DNA of 64,000 nucleotides from Alkalihalobacillus deserti (GCF_020734105.1 NZ_JAJAFR010000008.1:62001-126000); one strand, 5' to 3'. Shown: positions 45,388 to 55,550, counted from the first letter of the stretch. Translations and numbers: made by a program. Notes: generated from the sequence alone by a model not told the origin.

Positions 45388-45931
45388 TCAGTTATCTTTG
45401 CCCCATACAGCATTTACCCGAATGTTTTCTTCTAAATATTCGATAGCTACTGTACTTGATAACGAACAAACTCCACCTTTTCAAGCGCTATAATGAGCAA
45501 AACTTCCTCCCTTCTAGCGGCAATCGAAGCAATATTAACAATGGATCTCCTCTATTTTCTTTCATTAGAGGAACAACAGCTTGGATACCTAAAAACGTCC
45601 CTGTCATTAATATTGATGATTTTTTTCCATTCTTCTAAAGAAATATCAGACATTCTCGTATCAAAATGAGTTCCAGCATTATTGATAAGAATATCTACTT
45701 TTCCAAATTTCTCAACAGTCTTTGTTGTGACAGCCTTCCAAGCATTCTCTTTAAGAAATATCATGATGAAGTGCGAGTACTTTCCCATTACTTTCTTTAA
45801 TTTCTTCAGCAGTACTGAGAACGCTTTCAAAATCAATATCTGTTACATTCAGCAAATAATTTAGCTTCAAATTTCCCTTGACCACTTCCTGCCCCTGTGA
45901 TGATCGCTACTTTTCCACTCAATCTATTCAT
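45388..45931 (-). pseudogene. Broken short-chain dehydrogenase
   Basis: The frame opens with an ATG at 45931 behind a good ribosome-binding site: NRLSGKVAIITGAGSGQGK is the SDR cofactor motif. After frameshifts it continues DILINNAGTHFDTRMSDISLEEW, then a region like IVNIASIAARREE, and finally YLEENIRVNAVWGKDN before a stop at 45388. The catalytic Tyr-x-x-x-Lys segment and C-terminus are corrupted or missing. It lies between the ABC binding-protein gene and the MFS gene, so an oxidation step was probably lost here. Confidence 0.85.
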
Positions 45932-46113
45932 TTCATTCCCCCCTTTTAAATAACTATTGATGCTAAAGTGATAGGTAAAAATGCTAGACTGAATTTTCAT
46001 AGGTGCTAACGTATCATTCGGTTTAGAAACTCTTTCTAAGCTAAGGATATTTAGTCGTTCGATTAGAACAGTCCAATTTCCATATAAGAAACTACCTTTT
46101 GCTAAGACATAGG

Positions 46114-46150
46114 GAGGTGACCCATTTAAATCTATTAAATTAGTCACCTC
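46114..46150. terminator. Two-step hairpin behind the ABC binding-protein gene
   Basis: GAGGTGAC pairs with GTCACCTC (46114-46121, 46143-46150), and inside it ATTTAA pairs with TTAAAT. It starts 17 bp beyond the binding-protein stop. The run after the stem is weak on the minus strand and better on the plus strand, so it may protect the mRNA end or terminate from both sides. Confidence 0.55.
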
Positions 46151-46166
46151 TTTATATTTTATTTCT

Positions 46167-47774
46167 TTACTTCTCAACCCATAGTTTCTCAGGAGTGAAA
46201 TAGTCAGAACGAAGTGTCCAATACCCGTCATCATGAACATTGTTTTGTCTCAAATACGGGACTCGAGAAATGAAAAATGGTGTGATCATATGATGTTCTT
46301 CCATCACTGTTGATTGCAGTTCATGAGCTAGCTTTTCACGAGCTCCTTCCTCCAATTCAGTATCAAATGCGACAATTAAATCTACGACATCGTCTGGTAA
46401 TTCTGTTATATTACCCCACAACACTGGGTCCGGTCCGAAGAACGGTCTCATTAATGTCCCTAGTTCATCACCAGCTGTTGTATAAATAAACTCAGTGAAA
46501 CCTTCCCAACCTTCTTCATAGATCATCGACATTAAACGAGTTTGTTCAACGACATCAACTTCTACTTCAATTCCCACTTCAGCTAAATATCCTTGAACTG
46601 CTTGCATTAAGAAGTTTCTCTGGTTTTGGGTTGTGATTTTTGTTTTAAATCCATCTGGGTAGCCTGCTTCTGCTAACAGCTGCTTCGCCTTTTCAGGATT
46701 GTATTCAAACGGATCCAAATCAGGGTTATAGCTCCACTCTCCAGGTAATGTAAACTGATTTGAAGTCGTCGCATACCCACGGAAAACCGTTTCTGCAATC
46801 TGCTCTCGATCGATCGCATAAGTGATCGCCTTTCTCACTCGAACATCGGATAACGGTGAATTAGGATCACTTGTATTCGGAATCATACCAATTCCAACTA
46901 AACCTGAATTTGTTGATGGATGCACAACCTTAAAATCGGATGAACCTTCGAATTCAGATATCGTGTCAGCCCCTAACATTAAAGCAACATCTACTTCTTT
47001 TGCTAAAAAGGCATTTTTAGCAGTTGTTTCATTAGCAATGATTTTAAATTCAAGGCTATCTAAATAAGGCAACCCTTCTTTCCAATAATCCTCATTTCGA
47101 ACAAACTTGATATAATCGTTATTTTCCATGCTTTCAAATTTGAATGGTCCTGTTCCTACCGGATGGTTCCAGTTTCCTTCTTCCCCTAGCTCCTCGTACG
47201 CAGTTGGTGATCCAATTGGAACAACTGTAAACATGTTGATATGAGCACCAGAAACCCATTCGTCAAAATGGAAGACAAGTGTATGATCATCTATTATTTC
47301 CACACTACCAATTACAGTCAAAGAAGGCTGAGTTTTGATAACCTCGTCAAACACCCACTTTACAGCTTCTGCATTAAAATCTGTGCCATCATGAAACTTA
47401 ATTCCTTCTTCTAAATAAACTGTCACTGTTTTTGCATCAGGATCCATTTCCCACTCTTTTGCTAACCACGGTCCAACCGTACCATCTAAATTATAGCGTC
47501 CCAATGTTTCAAGTGCAGGTTGTGCAACAGGAAGCGATGGTGTAGGGTTATTTGCGATTGCCAAAGGATAACCAAAACTTCTTGGTTGTTGAGCGATTCT
47601 TATTTTCACTGAACCACCATACTTATCTTCTTCACTAACTTCTTTCACTGTCTCATCAATATTCTCTTGTCTTTCTTCAACAACTTCAGTGCTGCTATCG
47701 TTAGAACATGCAGCAAGTACGAACATAATTGACATGATAAAAAAGAATACGATTGTTATTTGTTTTCCTTTCAA
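46167..47774 (-). CDS. ABC importer substrate-binding lipoprotein (peptide/opine/nickel family)
   Basis: 535 residues. A lipoprotein signal peptide ends in FVLAAC (Cys23). The SBP_bac_5 fold follows: VYLEEGIKFHDGTDFNAEAVKW, WNHPVGTGPFKF, DVRVRKAITYAIDREQIAE and NPEKAKQLLAEAGYPDGFK. It should capture a peptide-sized or other organic solute and hand it to the DppBC-like permeases. The start is a TTG at 47774 behind AGGGGGCG. It is the last intact gene of the ABC operon, separated from the ATPase gene by an SDR gene. Confidence 0.92.
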   Translation of the reverse strand: MKGKQITIVFFFIMSIMFVLAACSNDSSTEVVEERQENIDETVKEVSEEDKYGGSVKIRIAQQPRSFGYPLAIANNPTPSLPVAQPALETLGRYNLDGTVGPWLAKEWEMDPDAKTVTVYLEEGIKFHDGTDFNAEAVKWVFDEVIKTQPSLTVIGSVEIIDDHTLVFHFDEWVSGAHINMFTVVPIGSPTAYEELGEEGNWNHPVGTGPFKFESMENNDYIKFVRNEDYWKEGLPYLDSLEFKIIANETTAKNAFLAKEVDVALMLGADTISEFEGSSDFKVVHPSTNSGLVGIGMIPNTSDPNSPLSDVRVRKAITYAIDREQIAETVFRGYATTSNQFTLPGEWSYNPDLDPFEYNPEKAKQLLAEAGYPDGFKTKITTQNQRNFLMQAVQGYLAEVGIEVEVDVVEQTRLMSMIYEEGWEGFTEFIYTTAGDELGTLMRPFFGPDPVLWGNITELPDDVVDLIVAFDTELEEGAREKLAHELQSTVMEEHHMITPFFISRVPYLRQNNVHDDGYWTLRSDYFTPEKLWVEK

Positions 47775-47910
47775 ATCAGAACGCCCCCTAGAATTTTAAT
47801 GTTTCACTAAATTGCATAGCTTGAACGCATAAGTACTGTTTACAGCATGTTTACACCACTAGTAAACGAAGTTTTTCCGAATATTTAATGTTGTACTAAA
47901 CTCCTCCTTC

Positions 47911-48645
47911 CTACATTAACATTCCGCCGTCAATCGCTATATTTTGTCCAGTAACAAAACTAGCGTTGGCAATGAATGAGTATGCCACCTCTGCAACATC
48001 TTCTGGTGTAGCAGCTCTACCGAGAGGGGCATTTTCTGCAAAACGTTTAATCGGTTCATCCTTCCCTTCCGTCCAGCGTGTTAGGACCATACCAGGCGAA
48101 AGACTATTTACCCTTACCTCAGGTGCAAGAGCTCGTGCCAATGATTTTGTTAAACTAATCACAGCAGCCTTTGACGCAGCATAGGCAATGGAACTTCCCT
48201 GTCCCGTCATCCCCGCTACAGATGCAGTATTTAAGATACACCCGTTGTTTACTTTTAGTTGTTCAGAGGCTGCACGGGAACAGAAGAATACCCCTTTCAC
48301 ATTAATAGCCATCGCCCGATCCCAGTACTCTTCTTTCAAACCTTCTAAATCTTCTAACGGGACTATATTCGTTACTCCTGCATTGTTGACCAAAATATCT
48401 AATCGTCCAAAACTATTAATTGTGTCATTCATCATCTTGCGTACTTCCTGATCATTCGAAACATCAGCTTTGTATACCATTGCTTTAACTCCAAGCTGTT
48501 CACATTCACTTTTCGTTTCTAGTGCCTCTTGCTCTGAGCGAGAGTAATTAATGATCACGTTCAGACCAGCTTTGGCAAGACGAAGCGCAATCGCACGACC
48601 AATACCTGTTCCTCCACCTGTAATTAAACATACTTTTCCTTCCAC
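47911..48645 (-). CDS. Short-chain dehydrogenase/reductase (FabG-like)
   Basis: 244 residues. The TGGGTGIG cofactor motif, NNAG, catalytic YAASK and C-terminal GQNIAIDGG are all present, typical of classical SDRs. It is encoded inside an ABC importer operon, between ATPase and binding protein, so its substrate is probably the imported compound. The open frame extends to 48729, but AGGGGGG seven bases before the GTG at 48645 (MEGKVCLITGG) fixes a better start. Confidence 0.88.
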   Translation of the reverse strand: MEGKVCLITGGGTGIGRAIALRLAKAGLNVIINYSRSEQEALETKSECEQLGVKAMVYKADVSNDQEVRKMMNDTINSFGRLDILVNNAGVTNIVPLEDLEGLKEEYWDRAMAINVKGVFFCSRAASEQLKVNNGCILNTASVAGMTGQGSSIAYAASKAAVISLTKSLARALAPEVRVNSLSPGMVLTRWTEGKDEPIKRFAENAPLGRAATPEDVAEVAYSFIANASFVTGQNIAIDGGMLM

Positions 48646-48752
48646 AAAACCCCCCCTGACATCACAAAATATGAAAGCGTGGCCAAAAATACAATCAGTT
48701 GAAAGAAATGATACCTTAATCTCGAACAAGTTATACTCATCATGTTGACAGG

Positions 48753-50786
48753 TTATACTTTAATGCACGCGACTTCATGACCCTTTTCACTTTCCTTTAA
48801 TGGGGGTTCTATTTCACGACATGCATCAGTTGCAATCTGACAACGATTAGAGAAAACACACCCTTTAGGTCTCGATAATAGACTCGGAACTTCACCTTTT
48901 AGTACTTGGTATTCACGTTGCTCCTCAACAAACGGATCTGGTATTGGCACAGCTGATAATAAAGCTTTCGTATACGGATGTTTTGGGTTATCATATAACG
49001 ATTTCCAATCTCCAATTTCAACTATTTTCCCTAAATACATGACGGCTATTCGGTCTGCGATGTGACGAACGACAGACAAATCATGAGCTATAAACAAGTA
49101 AGTTAACCCGAGTTTTTCTTGCAATTCTTCTAATAGATTAATAATTTGCGCTTGTATCGATACATCCAAAGCTGAAATTGCTTCATCACATACAATTAAC
49201 GAAGGATTGCTTGCTAGTGCACGGGCAATGGCAATACGTTGTCGTTGTCCACCACTAAACTCATGTGACACACGGTCTTTTAAGTTAGGATCCAATCCAA
49301 CTAGACGCATTAACTTATCAACGCGATTATTATAACTCTCTTTACTAGACTCTAGTTTATTAATGATTAAAGGTTCTCCTATAATATTTCCTATCTTTTG
49401 TCTTGGATCTAGTGAGCTACTTGGATCTTGAAAAACAAGTGACATCTTTTTTCTAATATCCTTAAGCTTGCTTTTAGGCAATTTCCCAATATCTGTACCA
49501 TTAAAGATGATCTCTCCGTCTGTCGGATCATACATCCGCATAATACTTCTTGCAACGGTTGTTTTTCCACAGCCACTTTCCCCTACAAGACCAAGAGTTT
49601 CACCTTTGTAAACTTTAAAAGAAACATCATCAACCGCTTTTACATCTGCTATCTTCTTATTCAATAATCCCTTAGTAAAAGGAAAATACGTTTTTAAATT
49701 TTTAACGTCTAAAACGACATCGTTATTTTCCTTAGACGTCCATTCACGCTTCATTAATGTTTGTTCACTAGCACTAGCGAATTCTGCTTCATACTTCAGA
49801 TTTCCCTTGTCATTGATTTCTTCATAACAAGATACATAATGGCCACTTTCTAGTTCAACTAACTTCGGGGCTGGTGAAGATTTACATATTTCTGTTTGAA
49901 ACGGACATCTTTCAAGGAAAGAACAGGTTGTGGGTTTATTTGCTAAGTTAGGCGGTAACCCTTCAATAGGAATTAATTTACGGTCTTTAGGATCATCGAG
50001 TCTTGGCACTGAGTTCAATAAACCAATCGTATAAGGGTGCTTGGGCTTACTAAAAATATCTTTATTATTTCCTGATTCTACAACTCCCCCTGCATACATG
50101 ACATAGATGCGGTCGGCATAGCGTGCAACAATGCCTAAATTATGTGTGACTAATACGATGGACGTATTGGTTTTTTTTACAATATCCTTTAAAAGCTCTA
50201 GTAATTGTGCTTGAGTTGTAACATCTAAAGCTGTTGTTGCTTCATCTGCTATTAATAATTTAGGATCACAAGACATGGCCATTGCGATCATAATACGCTG
50301 GCGCATACCGCCACTAAATTGAAAAGGGTAATAACTCACCCGTTCCTCTACATCAGGGATTCCGACCATGGTTAACAGTTCCATTGCACGCTTCTTCGCT
50401 TGTTTTCGAGATACTTTCTTATGCAATATGACAGATTCAATAATTTGTTCACCAACAGTCAAAACGGGATTTAGCGAAGTCATAGGTTCTTGGAAAATCA
50501 CTCCTATTTTGCCACCACGAACTTGACGCATTTCCTCACTATTCGTATCATATTTCAATAAATCTTCACCCTCGAATAGGACTTCACCACCGACGATTTC
50601 TCCAGATTGTGGGATTAATTTAATACTAGAGTATTGGGTAACAGACTTTCCTGAACCACTTTCTCCAACAACCGCAACAATTTCTCCCTCATCAACGTAA
50701 TAGGAAACATCATCCACCGCTTTTACCGTTTGGTCATTTAATTTGAAATAGGTTTTTAAATGGTTCACTTCTAATAAATGACTCAT
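48753..50786 (-). CDS. Fused double ABC ATPase of a peptide-type importer (DppD-DppF/GsiA-like)
   Basis: 677 residues with two complete ATPase halves. The first has GESGSGKS (Walker A near 40), FSGGMRQR and [12 protein letters not shown]. The second has GESGCGKT near 400, FSGGQRQR and [12 protein letters not shown]. Both end in the oligopeptide-type Cys-rich tail ([28 protein letters not shown]), which in some relatives binds an Fe-S cluster. It powers uptake through the two permeases encoded upstream. The fusion is a known alternative to separate DppD and DppF. Confidence 0.95.
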   Translation of the reverse strand: MSHLLEVNHLKTYFKLNDQTVKAVDDVSYYVDEGEIVAVVGESGSGKSVTQYSSIKLIPQSGEIVGGEVLFEGEDLLKYDTNSEEMRQVRGGKIGVIFQEPMTSLNPVLTVGEQIIESVILHKKVSRKQAKKRAMELLTMVGIPDVEERVSYYPFQFSGGMRQRIMIAMAMSCDPKLLIADEATTALDVTTQAQLLELLKDIVKKTNTSIVLVTHNLGIVARYADRIYVMYAGGVVESGNNKDIFSKPKHPYTIGLLNSVPRLDDPKDRKLIPIEGLPPNLANKPTTCSFLERCPFQTEICKSSPAPKLVELESGHYVSCYEEINDKGNLKYEAEFASASEQTLMKREWTSKENNDVVLDVKNLKTYFPFTKGLLNKKIADVKAVDDVSFKVYKGETLGLVGESGCGKTTVARSIMRMYDPTDGEIIFNGTDIGKLPKSKLKDIRKKMSLVFQDPSSSLDPRQKIGNIIGEPLIINKLESSKESYNNRVDKLMRLVGLDPNLKDRVSHEFSGGQRQRIAIARALASNPSLIVCDEAISALDVSIQAQIINLLEELQEKLGLTYLFIAHDLSVVRHIADRIAVMYLGKIVEIGDWKSLYDNPKHPYTKALLSAVPIPDPFVEEQREYQVLKGEVPSLLSRPKGCVFSNRCQIATDACREIEPPLKESEKGHEVACIKV

Positions 50787-50845
50787 TTTTGTTACTCACC
50801 TACACTTTCTGTATAGAAATGTTATATTTATAGTCTTTCAAAAGA

Positions 50846-51739
50846 CTATAATGAACCTCTAAGCTTCGGATCCAAAGCATCCCGTAAAGCATCACCTACA
50901 ATGTTAAATGCCATAACTACAAACACTATACAGAGCCCTGGAGCAAACGATAACACAGGTAATCTTGAAAGGTGTTGATACCCATCATTTACCATTGACC
51001 CCCATGCAGCTTGCGGTGGATTTACACCTAGCCCTAGAAAACTAAGTCCTGCTTCAGCTAAAATCGCTACACCTAAATTTAATGTAACTAATACAATAAT
51101 AGGTGATAGACAATTGGGAAGTACATGAACTAGGATATTACGTAGATTACTAATACCGCTTATTTCACCTGCTTTAATATAATCCATTTCTCGCACAGAC
51201 ATCACTTGTCCCCGCATTAACCGTGCATAAGTAGGAATTAACGCTATTCCTAAAGCAACAACTACTCCTACTAATCCACCTCCCATTGCTGCACCTAGGG
51301 AAAGTGCCAAAACAATCGCTGGAATCGCTAGTAATGCATCCATTATTCGCATAATTAAAGTATCAAGAATGCCCCCAAAAAAACCAGCAATCAAACCAAG
51401 AGAAGTTCCAATAACACCAGCTAAAGCTACAGAGGCAAAACCTACAATCAGTGAAGCTCGGGAACCATAAATAATTCGGCTTAAGACATCTCGACCTAAT
51501 TGATCTGTACCTAAAAGATGTTCCTGACTAGTAGATTGCAGTGAGTTTGCTATATTTTGACTATAAGGATCATAAGGAGCAATCCAAGGGGCGAAAATTG
51601 AAACAACCAATAATAAGAAAAGAATGCTTAAACTAACTACTACTATTTTCCGGGCGAGCAATACTTTTAAAAACTTTTGAAACTCATTTTTCCTATGCGG
51701 AATTGCAGTAGCTACTTTTTGCGATGCTTCCAGTGCCAT
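50846..51739 (-). CDS. ABC importer permease (DppC-like)
   Basis: 297 residues with one N-terminal helix and five in the BPD_transp_1 domain. LGTDQLGRDVLSRIIYGSR is the DppC/OppC signature, and AGEISGISNLRNILVHVLPN is the EAA loop that contacts the ATPase. AGLSFLGLGVNPPQAAWGSM closes the domain. It lies 19 bp behind the first permease gene. Confidence 0.95.
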   Translation of the reverse strand: MALEASQKVATAIPHRKNEFQKFLKVLLARKIVVVSLSILFLLLVVSIFAPWIAPYDPYSQNIANSLQSTSQEHLLGTDQLGRDVLSRIIYGSRASLIVGFASVALAGVIGTSLGLIAGFFGGILDTLIMRIMDALLAIPAIVLALSLGAAMGGGLVGVVVALGIALIPTYARLMRGQVMSVREMDYIKAGEISGISNLRNILVHVLPNCLSPIIVLVTLNLGVAILAEAGLSFLGLGVNPPQAAWGSMVNDGYQHLSRLPVLSFAPGLCIVFVVMAFNIVGDALRDALDPKLRGSL

Positions 51740-51758
51740 TTCTTCACACCCTTTCTAA

Positions 51759-52703
51759 TTATTTATATTTAATTCGCGGATCAATAAACCGGTATGCTAA
51801 ATCCACCGATAAGTTCGCAAAAACGACCATAATCGCGATAACTAGTACACATGCTTGAACCACTATGAAATCTTTCATAAAAACAGAGCTTACTAATAGC
51901 GATCCCATCCCTGGTATATTAAAAACTTGTTCAATTAAAACCGTACCACCAATAATATTTCCAAGTTGTAATCCAAGTAATGTAATTACAGGGATAAGTG
52001 CATTACGCAAACCGTGTTTAATGATTACGAACCTCTCTTTTAGTCCCTTTGATCTTGCTGTCCGAATAAAGTCTTGATGAATAATTTCAAGCATCGATGA
52101 TCTGGTTTGTCTCATTATCGATGCGATCGTCACAGTTGCTAAAACAAAAACAGGCATAATAATCGTTTTTAAACCTTCACTAAAGTCTGTAAAAGGAGAA
52201 ACATACCCTTGGACTGGCAGCCAACCTAACTTGAGACTTAAAAAATAAACGCCCAAAATTCCTAACCAAAAGTTTGGTGTAGCAATCCCAATATTTGATA
52301 GAACGACGATAAAAGAATCCATTTTCCCTCCACGGTTAACCGCTGCAATGACTCCAAGTGGTATACCAATAAGCACCGTTACAATTAACGCAGAAATCCC
52401 TATCGTCAACGTAACTGGAAAGCGTGTGCTCATGATGTTCGAAACGGCTTCTTTATAATAAATTGAATGACCTAAGTCTCCTGTTAAAACTCCAGTAGCC
52501 CAGTTGAAATATTGAATAAGAAGTGGGTCATTCAACCCTAACTCTTCTTGTAATTTCTGAATTTCTTCTGTACTTGCATCCGCTCCTAGCATCGCTTGCG
52601 CCGGATCCCCAGGAAGTAATTGAATAATCATAAAGACAATCAATGTTACGAAAAACAATACGACAATCGTTTGTAATAACCTTCGAAGAATAAATGCTCC
52701 CAT
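51759..52703 (-). CDS. ABC importer permease (DppB-like)
   Basis: 314 residues, six helices. FVTLIVFMIIQLLPGDPAQAML is the DppB start, and FIRTARSKGLKERFVIIKHGLRNALIPV is the EAA loop. It forms the membrane channel with the DppC-like subunit. It is the first gene of the ABC operon, with AAAGGAGG before the ATG and a cre-like site about 180 bp upstream. Confidence 0.95.
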   Translation of the reverse strand: MGAFILRRLLQTIVVLFFVTLIVFMIIQLLPGDPAQAMLGADASTEEIQKLQEELGLNDPLLIQYFNWATGVLTGDLGHSIYYKEAVSNIMSTRFPVTLTIGISALIVTVLIGIPLGVIAAVNRGGKMDSFIVVLSNIGIATPNFWLGILGVYFLSLKLGWLPVQGYVSPFTDFSEGLKTIIMPVFVLATVTIASIMRQTRSSMLEIIHQDFIRTARSKGLKERFVIIKHGLRNALIPVITLLGLQLGNIIGGTVLIEQVFNIPGMGSLLVSSVFMKDFIVVQACVLVIAIMVVFANLSVDLAYRFIDPRIKYK

Positions 52704-52881
52704 CCTTGAGCCTCCTTTACTTTTATCAGGAAATTCAAATACCTATTTGTGAAACAGTATTTCTCATGAGGAAGTCCATAAGGTTTCCTGTTAAAATTTT
52801 CTCGCGTTCACCTTTCTCTCAGGTATCGTTTTAACGTTAAACCTTGAATTTAAGCAGTATTGTACAATTACAACAATCCCA

Positions 52882-52895
52882 TAAAAGCGCTTTCA
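52882..52895. promoter_or_regulatory. cre-like site ahead of the ABC operon
   Basis: TAAAAGCGCTTTCA has one mismatch to the CcpA consensus TGWAARCGYTWNCW and keeps the central AGCGCTTTC. It lies in the 219-bp gap between the lactonase gene and dppB. Confidence 0.5.
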
Positions 52896-52922
52896 AATTA
52901 ATTCGTAAAGGGTAAGATAACT

Positions 52923-53873
52923 CTAACTCGTTCCTGCTGTTTCTCGAAATGCAACTGGTGCATACCCACCCACTTTGAGATCTACTGCAAATAATCGACC
53001 AGCTAATGGCTGTTTCGCTCGTTCCTCTTCTGGCAATAGCTCAAGTGCCGTTGTAATAAACAATGTATTTAAATTCTCACCACCAAACGTACATGATGTT
53101 ACATGAGTTGTTGGCAGAGTAATCGTATCAATCCACTGCTTTTTAAACGGATCGATTTTTGCTACCATTCCACCTGTAGGATTCTGTTTGCCGACTTTAC
53201 CACTCTTAAATAGAGCCACCCATAGCATGCCTTCTCGATCAATCGTCATGCCATCTGGAAACCCTTCTAACTGTTCAAATGTATAAACATTCTCTTCGTT
53301 TTCTATTTTCCCAGTATCAGGATCATAGTCAAAGCGAGCAATACCTTGTGTGGCTGAGTCTACGTAATACAAAATATTTCGCTCACGATCCCAATCAAGT
53401 CCATTTGAAACAGTGATCATATCTTTCGCTTTATGAATATCTAAGTTTGTATCTACTCGATATAAAAGTGCATTTCCTCCAGTAAATTCAGAAATGATTT
53501 CCTCCTTGAACAACTTAAAATCATCATTAACTGACCCTACCCAAAGCCTACCTCTAGAATCACATTTGGCATCATTTAATAGCAATTTTTCGTTTAGACC
53601 ATTAGGTTTTATAAAAGGTTGCAATGTTTCTTCATCCATGTTAAATAAATAAAGCCCGTCTTTCATCACGACAATCAGTTCATCTTTCGAATACTTAACC
53701 ATTGATGTTACTGGTTCTGGAAAGTGATAGAATTTCTCTTCTTCTGTTGTGAGATCCGTTGCAATTATTTTCTTCTTTGCAACATCAACTCGAAATAGGC
53801 ACTGATTATCTTGATCCCAAAATGGACCCTCCCCAAAAATAGTTAGCTCTTTACCTACTACTCTTACTTCCAA
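52923..53873 (-). CDS. SMP-30/gluconolactonase-like hydrolase
   Basis: About 316 residues, a six-bladed propeller. The metal-binding Glu lies in FGEGPFWDQ. LLNDAKCDSRGRLWVGSV, VSNGLDWDRERNILYYVDS and GFPDGMTIDREGMLWVALF carry the Asn and Asp ligands. Family members open lactones of sugars and other compounds with Ca2+ or Zn2+. A GTG at 53882 lies in the ribosome-binding site GAGAGGTG, so the TTG at 53873 is preferred. It precedes the ABC operon on the same strand and may hydrolyse a lactone formed in the pathway. Confidence 0.88.
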   Translation of the reverse strand: MEVRVVGKELTIFGEGPFWDQDNQCLFRVDVAKKKIIATDLTTEEEKFYHFPEPVTSMVKYSKDELIVVMKDGLYLFNMDEETLQPFIKPNGLNEKLLLNDAKCDSRGRLWVGSVNDDFKLFKEEIISEFTGGNALLYRVDTNLDIHKAKDMITVSNGLDWDRERNILYYVDSATQGIARFDYDPDTGKIENEENVYTFEQLEGFPDGMTIDREGMLWVALFKSGKVGKQNPTGGMVAKIDPFKKQWIDTITLPTTHVTSCTFGGENLNTLFITTALELLPEEERAKQPLAGRLFAVDLKVGGYAPVAFRETAGTS

Positions 53874-53973
53874 ACTAATCACCTCTCTCCAACCTCATTA
53901 ATAACTCTAACAATACTTTCCACCATTGATAGCATTGTTAACAACAATGACACGATAATAATCAAAGTGTATG

Positions 53974-53987
53974 TGATAGCGCTTTCA
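53974..53987. promoter_or_regulatory. cre-like site ahead of the lactonase gene
   Basis: TGATAGCGCTTTCA differs from the CcpA consensus TGWAARCGYTWNCW at one position. It lies about 100 bp upstream of the start, a good place for repression by CcpA. Confidence 0.55.
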
Positions 53988-54117
53988 ATTTAAAGAAGAA
54001 AAACCATTCAATTTTCAGTGAATTTTCATTAATTTTTATTGGATTTTTATCAAAAAAAGAGAAGAGACCTTTATTCTCAAGGAGTCTTCTTCAAATTTAT
54101 CAATACTTTTCATTTTT

Positions 54118-54356
54118 AGAGCTTGTTCAAAACCCCCATGTTTTAGCAAATACCACGATGAATGAAAACTAGGACTTACGCCTTAGCTTTCGTATAAAAA
54201 GGAATATCCTCTCTCCTAATGCGGCGTTGCAATGGCTTCACTCACTGCGCGTCGATCCGAGAAAACCACTCGGATCGACTTAAAACATTGCAGTGGCTTC
54301 GCTCATTGCTTCGAACTTGTTCAAAAAGGGAAAACCGCCCTTTTTGAACAAGCTCT
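54118..54356. repeat. Structured palindromic repeat, copy D (full length, with insert)
   Basis: The ends are AGAGCTTGTTC and GAACAAGCTCT. The left hairpin arm is interrupted by about 70 unrelated bases. The centre is a perfect 11-bp stem, GTCGATCCGAG with CTCGGATCGAC (54251-54261, 54269-54279), around AAAACCA. The right hairpin is intact. The flanking TTGCA.TGGCTTC.CTCA direct repeats match copy B. Confidence 0.9.
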
Positions 54357-54367
54357 TTTATTCTATT

Positions 54368-55327
54368 TTAAACATCTACTACACAACGGAAGCCCATATG
54401 TCCTGAAGAGCTGTCTGGTGTATTAGAAGTTCGCGCTGCAATTCTGTATCGATTGCAATAAGATTGGTGACACAGGTAAGACCCACCGCGAATGACTCGG
54501 TTTTGTCCTGTTATCGGTCCTTTTGGATTAAATGAACCTCCCTGTTGCTTGATGTTCGTTGTAAACCAATCAGAGCACCATTCCCACACATTCCCAGAAA
54601 CATTATAAAGACCATAGCCGTTTTTGAAATAAGACTTGACTGGTGCGGTTGCAGCATATCCATCCCCCATGTCGTTCTGTAAGGGAAATTTACCTTGCCA
54701 AATGTTGCAATGGTGAATTCCATTTGGTGTTAGTTCATCGCCCCAAGGATACTTTTTCTGCTCTAATCCACCTCGGGCCGCAAACTCCCATTCAGCCTCT
54801 GTCGGAAGTCGTTTTCCCGCCCATCTGCAATATTCCTGGGCATCGTTCCACGATATATGAACGACAGGGTGATGTAATCGCTCGATAATGGAAGAATCAG
54901 GACCCTCTGGTTGTTTCCAATAAGCACCTTCCACCACCCACCACCACGGGGTAGACTCCACTTGCTGTGTGACAGTTGATTTTACTTTGTCACTAACAAA
55001 TTGATAAAAAACGAACGACCAGCCGTATTGTTCAGCATCTGTTTTGTACGACGTTTCATTTACAAATTGTTGAAATTGTTCGTTCGTTACAGTGTCAATC
55101 CCTATATAGAAAGGATCTACTCTGATTTCTCTTACTGGGCCCTCTCCATCAGCTTGAAACCCATCAGCTGCATTCGTTCCCATTAGAAAGTTTCCTCCAG
55201 CGATGTACACCATATCGTCCTTATTTACGGTTTGGTTTGAAGAAGAGTAAATATTATGGTTAATCTTCTTGGACTTAGGTTCAATTTCTAACCGACTAAC
55301 TGCACAACAGCTTTTTGATTTATTCAT
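54368..55327 (-). CDS. Formylglycine-generating enzyme (sulfatase maturase)
   Basis: 319 residues. The FGE/SUMF1 fold shows in VYIAGGNFLMGTNAADGF, PFYIGIDTVTNEQFQQFV, GKRLPTEAEWEFAARGG and YNVSGNVWEWCSDW. The copper-binding, catalytic cysteines are Cys286 and Cys291 in SYLCHQSYCNRYRIAAR, at the same spacing as in known FGEs, so this is a true FGE and not just a paralogue. It oxidises the Cys of a sulfatase C-x-P-x-R motif to formylglycine. The sulfatase at 41849 is the only visible client. GGGGGATGGAG fixes the start at 55327. The N-terminal Cys pair (SCCAV) is unusual. Confidence 0.92.
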   Translation of the reverse strand: MNKSKSCCAVSRLEIEPKSKKINHNIYSSSNQTVNKDDMVYIAGGNFLMGTNAADGFQADGEGPVREIRVDPFYIGIDTVTNEQFQQFVNETSYKTDAEQYGWSFVFYQFVSDKVKSTVTQQVESTPWWWVVEGAYWKQPEGPDSSIIERLHHPVVHISWNDAQEYCRWAGKRLPTEAEWEFAARGGLEQKKYPWGDELTPNGIHHCNIWQGKFPLQNDMGDGYAATAPVKSYFKNGYGLYNVSGNVWEWCSDWFTTNIKQQGGSFNPKGPITGQNRVIRGGSYLCHQSYCNRYRIAARTSNTPDSSSGHMGFRCVVDV

Positions 55328-55550
55328 TCTCCATCCCCCTAACAAAAGCACAAATAATTATTAAAATAAAATTGCTAGTTTAGTATATAGTGCCGATAAA
55401 TTGCTAGATTGTCAATAATATTCAGATAACTTCATCCTCAGATCTCAATTACTTTGTATGTTGTCTTATAACCTCCCATATTTCAATAAAAAGTTTGTTT
55501 TAAGTAAGTTGACAATTTATATTTAATTATTTTAATATATGTAAAAAAAT

